Positions 57,901-64,000 of a stretch of DNA of 64,000 nt are shown here, in pieces (position 1 is the stretch's first letter; every line of letters begins with the position of its first letter). A program made the position numbers and the translations under genes. Under the pieces are notes generated by a model, which made no database searches, was not told the origin of the DNA, and was given only the letters and a program-made list of their open reading frames with translations. The stretch lies in assembly GCA_036345935.2 (NCBI GenBank), contig JADWOT020000001.1, forward strand, positions 35,067,636-35,131,635, written 5' to 3'. This DNA comes from Taenia hydatigena. Lineage: Eukaryota; Platyhelminthes; Cestoda; Cyclophyllidea; Taeniidae.

Positions 57901-58400
57901 CGCAAGACTGGAACCTTGTGCCTCGGTCAGTTGATGCCGTGACTAGGCTTGTGGTCAGTAAGACGCCGCACACCCTTAAGGCATGCGTTCCCACCAAGTC
58001 TCCTCGCAAGGTTTGAGCGCATTATTAGAAACTCCCTGCAACCCCGTTGACGTCTTGCAGTTGCTCATAGCCGTCAAGTAGGGGAGAAAGCGGTGTATTT
58101 CTTCGGTTGCTTTGTTCCATCATCGCTTAGAACCGTCCACTGACAGCTACCACCGTACACACTAGCCATAGCCATTGGAATCCTTTGATTTGATAGCATC
58201 ACAAACGAATGACAAGTTAGTCAAGCGGTTAACGGCTGGTTGATACCTGAGTGTGCGTAGGCCACATGTTAGACCTGACCTGAAACGTTGTAATCACAAT
58301 GTGTGGATACATAACGATGGGTTTGGCGACATGTGAAAAACGCAGATGAGCTGACAACTCTTTCATCGTGACATAGTAATCACCCCGTACAAATGTCGGA
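54920..58400 (+). repeat. Direct duplicate of 39835-42060 with a 1.35-kb insertion
   Basis: Segments 54.92-56.14 and 57.52-58.40 kb match 39.84-41.02 and 41.03-42.06 kb. Between them lies extra sequence that holds a copy of 34.56-34.72 kb (56440-56590) and the inverted partner of 17.0-17.46 kb (57060-57510). Confidence 0.85.
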
Positions 58401-61400
58401 ACAAATCGATAAGTGAGGTTATTTCTGTGCCACCTACAGGTTTCATCCAAAGATAAATTTTTGAAAAACTGTAGCACTGATCGCAGCAGTTGCATTTTTA
58501 AGTTCAGTTTCGCACAGCAAGGACTAATTCAAGTGACCCTAATCCGAGTCGGACTGCATGCTTCCTCTAGAAAGCAGATAAAATGGCCCAAACGACAAGC
58601 AAATGAGTTGCAAATGTACTAACAGTAGACTGTTATTTCCCCATATTTTCATCATGATTTACGTAAGCACGACGTACTGACCAGCAACTAGTAGTAGTAC
58701 ACACATCAAACGAAAAAGATAAGGCCGACCAAAGCAGTGTGTCCAAGCTCATGCAAAAGTAGCATCATCGCAGTGGTGTTGGACTATGGCAGACTGTTAG
58801 CACGCTCTTCTCTCTACACGATCGAGCCAAAGAGAAAACTAATGATCCATTTGTGGTAGATGCGATGGACTGGCGCCTATGCCATTGGCGACGTGAACTT
58901 TGTCAGTAATGGTGTTGCGTTGCACTGATGCGAAGAGGTTGTCATGACTCCTGAGGTAGTGCAGGTAAGGCTGCAAAGAAGGCATCAAGGGTTTAGGTAC
59001 AGAAGGCGGTGAAGTAGAAATAGAAGGGTTCGAAGATGAGTTACGCTACCTGCATTGATGACGTCGGGCGAAGTCCATCCCGATGTTCAGACTGAACTCC
59101 TTCATGGACGATATCTTTGAGCGAAATGCTGCTAAGTGAGTTTGCAATCCAGGATCCGTTTCAAATGCGACTGTCCAACCACTTCTCTCCTCTGCACTTT
59201 GTATGCTCAAGTTTATCATCATCGCCACCAGTAAACCAACCCGATCCATGTGCTGTAGCGGCGCGTGCTTTAGTGTAAGCCAATCAGTTAAGAGTATGTT
59301 TCCTACTGGCTCCTTGCATGCGACGCTAACCCAAGCGACACGCGTGAGCGAAGTCGTTGCTCTGCGTCTATGCGGTCTTCAGCCCTATCGCAATACGTTG
59401 GCATTAAATGAAGGAAGACTATCTGTTCCTTTGCTTAACAGTGAGAAAATGTGCTGATATCGTTGAGGATAGCAGAGTCATTACCAGCTCTAGAGCAGAA
59501 GGAAGTCGATGTGGTAGAACTAATCTATGCAAATCCTCTACCGATGCCATCATTTTCATTTCCAGTAGACTAAGATTTTAGCCAAACGCAGTCAAGCCCG
59601 CATGCAGCTTATTGTCTCTTTCTCATTAAGTTAACGTTGGGCATAGGATAATGAGTCGTCTGTTCAGCATTCTACCCCGCTTCCAACTTGCGAATCCAAA
59701 GCGTCAGCATTTGGGCCAAGTCCATATCTGCATTCACATCCTCTGAGAAGAAGGTGGACATCTCCACGACGAATTGAATACCCACTAGTGTACCTCTTTA
59801 GTTATGCAGAATATATGTTCACGCTATAATGACTTTATGTCTGCATGCATGGCCCTGTTCTATTACTCGATTTGAACTCATCGCTAGGCTCACAATGAGA
59901 GATATTCTGATGTGAGCAGGCAGACGGAGGTTCGGTTGCCAGGACAATGCTGTAATGCCACCTGACGCGTCGTCTTCTTGACCTGCAATCAGTTGACGAG
60001 TAATGCTTATTCATGCCATAACTGACTGCATTTTTGCAATGTCACAGAATGCGATTGACTAAATCTAATTATGCTGCGTAATTGTGCAATTTTACGTGGC
60101 AACTAAGTAATAAGACATATCACTACCAATCGCAAAAGCAGCACAATCGACTAGAGTTGCAGGCACAACTGAAGCTCAGATCTAGTAAATTTGGGTAAAT
60201 TAGTGAGTTTAGAAACACTTTGAAGTTGGAATATGTGTATTTAAACCATAGCCATGATAATGTACAAAAACAGATCAAAATCAAAAGAAATTTAGGCACT
60301 TGGGCACTACTCAAATATTCCTATTCTGGCCTCGCTAACAGCCCCTCTTTGGTGCAATTGTGCAACGTCGTATGAGTCGTGCAGAGAGTTACTGACAAGT
60401 GTTTATAGCTGTGAGTCGCAGACGTGGCATCTCATTGACACTGTGATAAGCTCCTACTTCTAACGCGTAACATCACATAAGGATCTGTTTTTTTGTGCCC
60501 ATCCCTTTGCCCAATTTGATGTTTGCACTCATTTGCAGTCTTAGCAATGGAAGTTAATGTGCATTGAGCTCATAACTTGGGTTTACTAAATAAATAAACC
60601 AAAGGACAAATGCAAAGAAGCAAATGCCAATCCAACTTCAGCAGCCAATTCGTGAGTTTGGAATCCCTTAAGCTACATCAAACGGAGGCTGCGACATTCA
60701 ATGACCCAAGTGATGAACTGGGACCAAGGCGTAAAGGATGGCCCTGGTATGAAATTAAGATACCTTAAATATGTAGCCATTTGGAAAAAATGCGCAAAAT
60801 GAGTCACTACTTAGTAGCTTAATGAAATCTGCGTTGCTTAACTGCTACGAATGACTGCAACACACATCTAAGGAGAGAAAGTACAAACGCCGGCTGTCAC
60901 AATATGGGGCAGCAGGGGTAGTGGCTGGATAGACGCAGGATCGCATGGTAGGTTAGAGACCCCTAGACAACTTGTGGTCGGCACATTACAATGACATTAA
61001 CCTAGACCTTACAGAAGCGATAAGATATTAAAAGAATGCCAGTAGCATACTGGAGGTCGGTCGCAAGTCAATGGTAGTGGTAGTCCTCAGCGGTCGTTCA
61101 TTGTTGAGCATAGTCAATGGGGCGTCTTAATTACCGCACGTTGAATTGTGAGTGCATGAATTGCGGCTGCTGCGATCTCAGACCAAGAATCAGTTTGGGC
61201 ATGCCACCATCGTAAGAAGGTTACGAGTTTATTTATGGACTGCTAATTACTTTGCGCATCATTGCAGGTGGTAAATGTTACTACACTTTGCTTTACGATA
61301 ATGTGAATCGCACGGAGAGCAGAGGTCACAAAAGCATCCTTTACAGATAGACCCTCCATTATTACAACGGGAAATGATCTACCGCCATGGCTGGGAGTTA

Positions 61401-62540
61401 CCGAGGGCTAATCTACCAAATGTGATTGGTTGTAATCTAAGTTATCTCCCATCGTCTGATAAATTAAATATCAAAAACTGCAACCTTTATCTTAGTTTGC
61501 CTCTTGCACGTTGTAAAACCGCACATGATGCATTTAGTTGATTAACCTGTGCAAAGAACATAGCTTGTACATCTTCCTGAAGCCTTATTCAAATGCATTT
61601 GGGATTTTTTCTGGAATACAGATGGTATGCCAAAATCATAAAGCATCATTTCCGGTCTCACGAATCAAGTATTAGTAAAGAAGCAAAATATTTACCTTAA
61701 TAAACACGTTTCATGTGATACAAATGAGCTATAGCCAGCCAAAACAGAAAAAGCAATTGAAAATCGGCGAATGATAAAACATGGCAATGCGATCAACCAG
61801 GTAGAACGCTGTATTAACCAAATGATGCACAAATGCATGAATAAAATCTGATTCCGTATTATTGCCAAAGTGTCCATGTGGCTTCGCATGAACTCGCTTA
61901 TAAAAAGTTAGCTACATGGTTGCTTCTCCGTACCCAGTTTAGAGGGTAGCTTATGTGAGCATCTCGTAAATTCCTGGCATGGTTTCGCTTTTTACCCACT
62001 GAAAGAAGAAGAAATGAAGCAAAGCTGCAAAGGATATGCTGTCGTTACCAACTTTGATTGTTGTGCTGGCAAGGAATCAAGGGCTACAATAATATCGAGA
62101 TAATCTCCTACCACCCTTACACGCCTATGCTAAGATGCAGCCTAGATCAAATAGGGCACTAGGCAGACCATCAGCTGGCAGTTGCTTTAGTCCTTGCGGT
62201 ACTGCAATAGTGAATTTGAAAAACATCAATGTTTGATCTCATCATAAGGGCTATAATTAAATGCGGTTGTGCCAGTTTAAACGAGACATGTCTATTGGCC
62301 GATGCTACTGTGGTAGTGACTGACTGAAAGTAATTTACCCTCAGCTGGCAGTTTCCTCGTTACGAGGGTCTATCTTCTGCAAGTGCTTTAACATTAGTAA
62401 CGTTTTTGGGCTCTAATGGCAAAGATCATGGATGTTTGGTCTATTACTGTAACCTATTTTTCAGTTATCTGTCAGTATTTTGAACAAAGTTCCTGCATCT
62501 CTAGAAGACGACTACCTCCATGCCACAAATAATTGACTTC
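58400..62540. other. Largely non-repeated region with weak candidate exons
   Basis: No clear module partner was found here. Besides the frame at 61696-61896, a minus frame (59056-59190) ends CAG|GTAGCG and a plus frame (59293-59440) ends near ACA|GTGAGA. Both are short and unidentified, and I would not call genes on them. Confidence 0.3.
61696..61896 (-). CDS. Candidate internal exon of an unidentified membrane protein
   Basis: The minus frame of 67 codons is hydrophobic and protein-like (I-L-F-M-H-L-C-I-I-W-L-I near the start, I-A-F-S-V-L-A-G-Y later). It runs from an acceptor TTTTTATAAG to AAG|GTAAAT, both usable splice sites. A start codon lies two residues inside, so it could also be a first coding exon. 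It is not repeated in the window. Like 1107-1293 it lies on the minus strand outside the mosaic and is membrane-like. The two could belong to one gene with the mosaic as a giant intron, or to unrelated genes. I do not recognise the family. Confidence 0.35.
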
Positions 62541-62550
62541 TACTTCTATG

Positions 62551-62720
62551 GAAACCCACATTCTGCAGGCTTACTCACCACAGAATTCAAGTCTAACTGA
62601 ATGGACGCGCTCAACTTTTCTCTGCAGCTGTTTCTTGGTCAAAGCCAATTTGAGTATCTGCGTGCATACGATGTCGAGAAAAGTGACCGAGGCGAAAAAA
62701 CAATGCGCTACCTTCATTTT
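62551..62720 (-). pseudogene. USP5-like: USP5-like core exon, copy 8 (long arm)
   Basis: The frame is F-A-S-V-T-F-L-D-I-V-C-T-Q-I-L-K-L-A-L and is frameshifted soon after. The 3' part of the exon is cut off at 62551. It forms a palindrome with 62838-63010. Confidence 0.65.
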
Positions 62721-62837
62721 ACCGAACGGATCAGTGACCAAAGAAATACAATCTCGTACTCTCTCCTGCGTTGCTTGAATTGAGAGGCAGGCCTATTCTA
62801 ATAAATTACTATTGCATAACCTTTGCTGGCAGTCAGT

Positions 62838-63010
62838 ACCTCCTGCTCAAATTCGCTTTGGTTGAGAAACGGCTGACACAAAACTTGAGCGTGGCCATTC
62901 AGCTAGCCTGCGATTCTAAGGTGGATGGATGTGCGCAATGTGGATTGAGGTTGACCTTTCTGCCTCTTGTGCTGCCTGTAGACCTCAACCTGATGATGGG
63001 GCCCTGCCTA
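62838..63010 (+). pseudogene. USP5-like: USP5-like core exon, copy 9 (short arm)
   Basis: An open frame reads Y-L-L-L-K-F-A-L-V-E-K-R and Q-N-L-S-V-A-I-Q-L, then C-G-L-R-L. It drifts out of the LDIS frame and ends CCTA|GTAAGA. It is followed by UBA1 copy n. Confidence 0.7.
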
Positions 63011-63104
63011 GTAAGAAAACACAAAATTGATGCTTTTATTACATCTTGATTTTGTGGGGTCAATAGCAGCTTTAGGTGATCAATTCTTAGAAAGCCTTAT
63101 TTGA

Positions 63105-63650
63105 TGACAGTTCAGTAGTCAGAGACGTGTTTGACGAACGCTTCTCATCTAACTTGGAACACGAAATGGTCAGGCATACATAAAGCAAACATGTCGACCT
63201 GACGAGGCGGCTAGATATTCGTCCCCACTAATGATGCTGCAATCACTCCGGTCGTAGAATTTGGCGGAGTGTTGCAGCAGCATTAATCACAGAGACAGCG
63301 GAGGTGGAGCAACAGCACCGGTCCTCCTCCAAACGTGCTTAATCCTCACCACCCCACCTCGTTAATCATAGGACCAGTGATGGATGCCGATACCCACCTG
63401 CGTACAATCTACTCGTTTCGTTCTACTATACACCGTGGCGAAAGTGTCGGCACACAGCCGCTGACATTGTAACAGCCGCACACTTCGTGGAAACCACCTC
63501 TCAGTCAATGTGGATCGAGATTGTTCAAATGTGACGTCTGCAGTCATGGTGCGTCTCCTTCCTTTCTGCATCCATTGGTGGTCCCATCACTAAACGAGTG
63601 ATGTCTGCACAACTTGCCTACTTGGACAGGCAGGAGCGTTTTACCCGTTA
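63105..63650 (+). pseudogene. UBA1 and linker module, copy n
   Basis: It reads S-V-V-R-D-V-F-D-E-R-F-S-S-N-L-E-H, then breaks. The downstream linker keeps the S-Q-R-Q-R-R-W-S-N-S-T-G-P-P-P-N frame and the C-R-H-T-A-A-D-I-V-T-A frame. It is in correct order after core exon copy 9. Confidence 0.5.
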
Positions 63651-63679
63651 CCCGTTACTGCTAAGGTTTTCTTTGCAAT

Positions 63680-63988
63680 GTGAGAGAGATTCCCCACATA
63701 TCTATCGTCTCCTTGGTTCCAGAGCGGATTGCAGCCTCGGAAAGTTTTGAAACTCGACGAACTTTGCCCTTACAGTCACCTAGTGGATTTCATCATTGCA
63801 TGAGGAAAATAATCGGAAATGTTCTTTCTACCCCAGCAAGTTCTCGCAGACTTCGCAGTCTTAAGAATCCACCATGCGCAGAAGAGACAGAAGAGAACAA
63901 GCACAATAAAACCTTTTCCACTCCACTACCCGTCAATAAAGAAAGTCCGAGCTTTCGTCTGCAAGTTTTAAGCCACATCAAGTGCTAG
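63680..63988 (+). pseudogene. Linker module continuing to the window edge
   Basis: An open frame of 102 codons contains N-V-L-S-T-P-A-S-S-R-R-L-R-S-L, matching 39.3 and 47.95 kb in frame, and then a lysine/glutamate-rich tail. The UBA2 module would be expected just beyond the window edge. Confidence 0.45.
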
Positions 63989-64000
63989 TTTCATTAACTA

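Overview
This window reads as eukaryotic nuclear DNA, most likely from a flatworm and plausibly a taeniid tapeworm. It has moderate GC, no open reading frame longer than 177 codons, exon-sized coding remnants bordered by GT/AG splice signals, and one intact miniature LTR retrotransposon (TRIM) of a kind described from taeniid cestodes. I see no tRNA, rRNA, CRISPR array or bacterial-style operon. All homology calls were made by eye against remembered family motifs. Identities are counted by hand over short stretches or estimated.

The main content, about 1.85-58.4 kb and 62.5-64 kb, is a mosaic of diverged repeat modules joined in direct and inverted orientation. Several modules are recognisable remnants of one protein-coding gene, a ubiquitin carboxyl-terminal hydrolase of the USP5/USP13 (isopeptidase T) type. 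The clearest is an exon with the FPD-x-L-x-x-Q-x-x-K-F-T-x-G core followed by LDIS and a G-G-F-Q-P block. Nine copies or partial copies are seen, six of which form three head-to-head pairs. Also present are the LP-x(4)-EAA-T exon just upstream of it, two UBA-domain regions, and decayed Cys-box-type pieces. Conserved donor and acceptor sites at exon edges show that genomic DNA, not processed mRNA, was copied. On the plus strand from 33.6 to 39.8 kb the pieces lie in the order expected for a USP5 protein, so this is the most complete fossil. Every stretch is broken by stops, frameshifts or missing exons, and no intact USP gene is visible.

Layout: 0-1.4 kb, sequence not repeated in the window, with one candidate minus-strand exon. 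1.8-2.3 kb, a UBA2-like fragment and a direct repeat. 3.19-4.08 kb, the TRIM. 4.7-26 kb, mixed modules including the left arms of the largest inverted repeats. 27.8-29.9 and 34.8-36.8 kb, inverted arms of about 2 kb with a near-identical 365-bp core. 33.6-42 kb, the collinear USP5-like fossil plus a downstream block repeated at 54.5-58.4 kb. 41.5-46 kb, the inverted partner of 10.2-13.8 kb. 46-48.4, 51.1-52.3 and 62.5-64 kb, head-to-head USP exon palindromes with UBA and linker pieces. 58.4-62.5 kb, largely non-repeated sequence with weak candidate exons.

The genes do not form a working pathway. The region is best seen as an expanding and decaying segmental-duplication cluster seeded by a deubiquitinase locus. 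Its many inverted copies could produce double-stranded RNA if transcribed, but that is inference.
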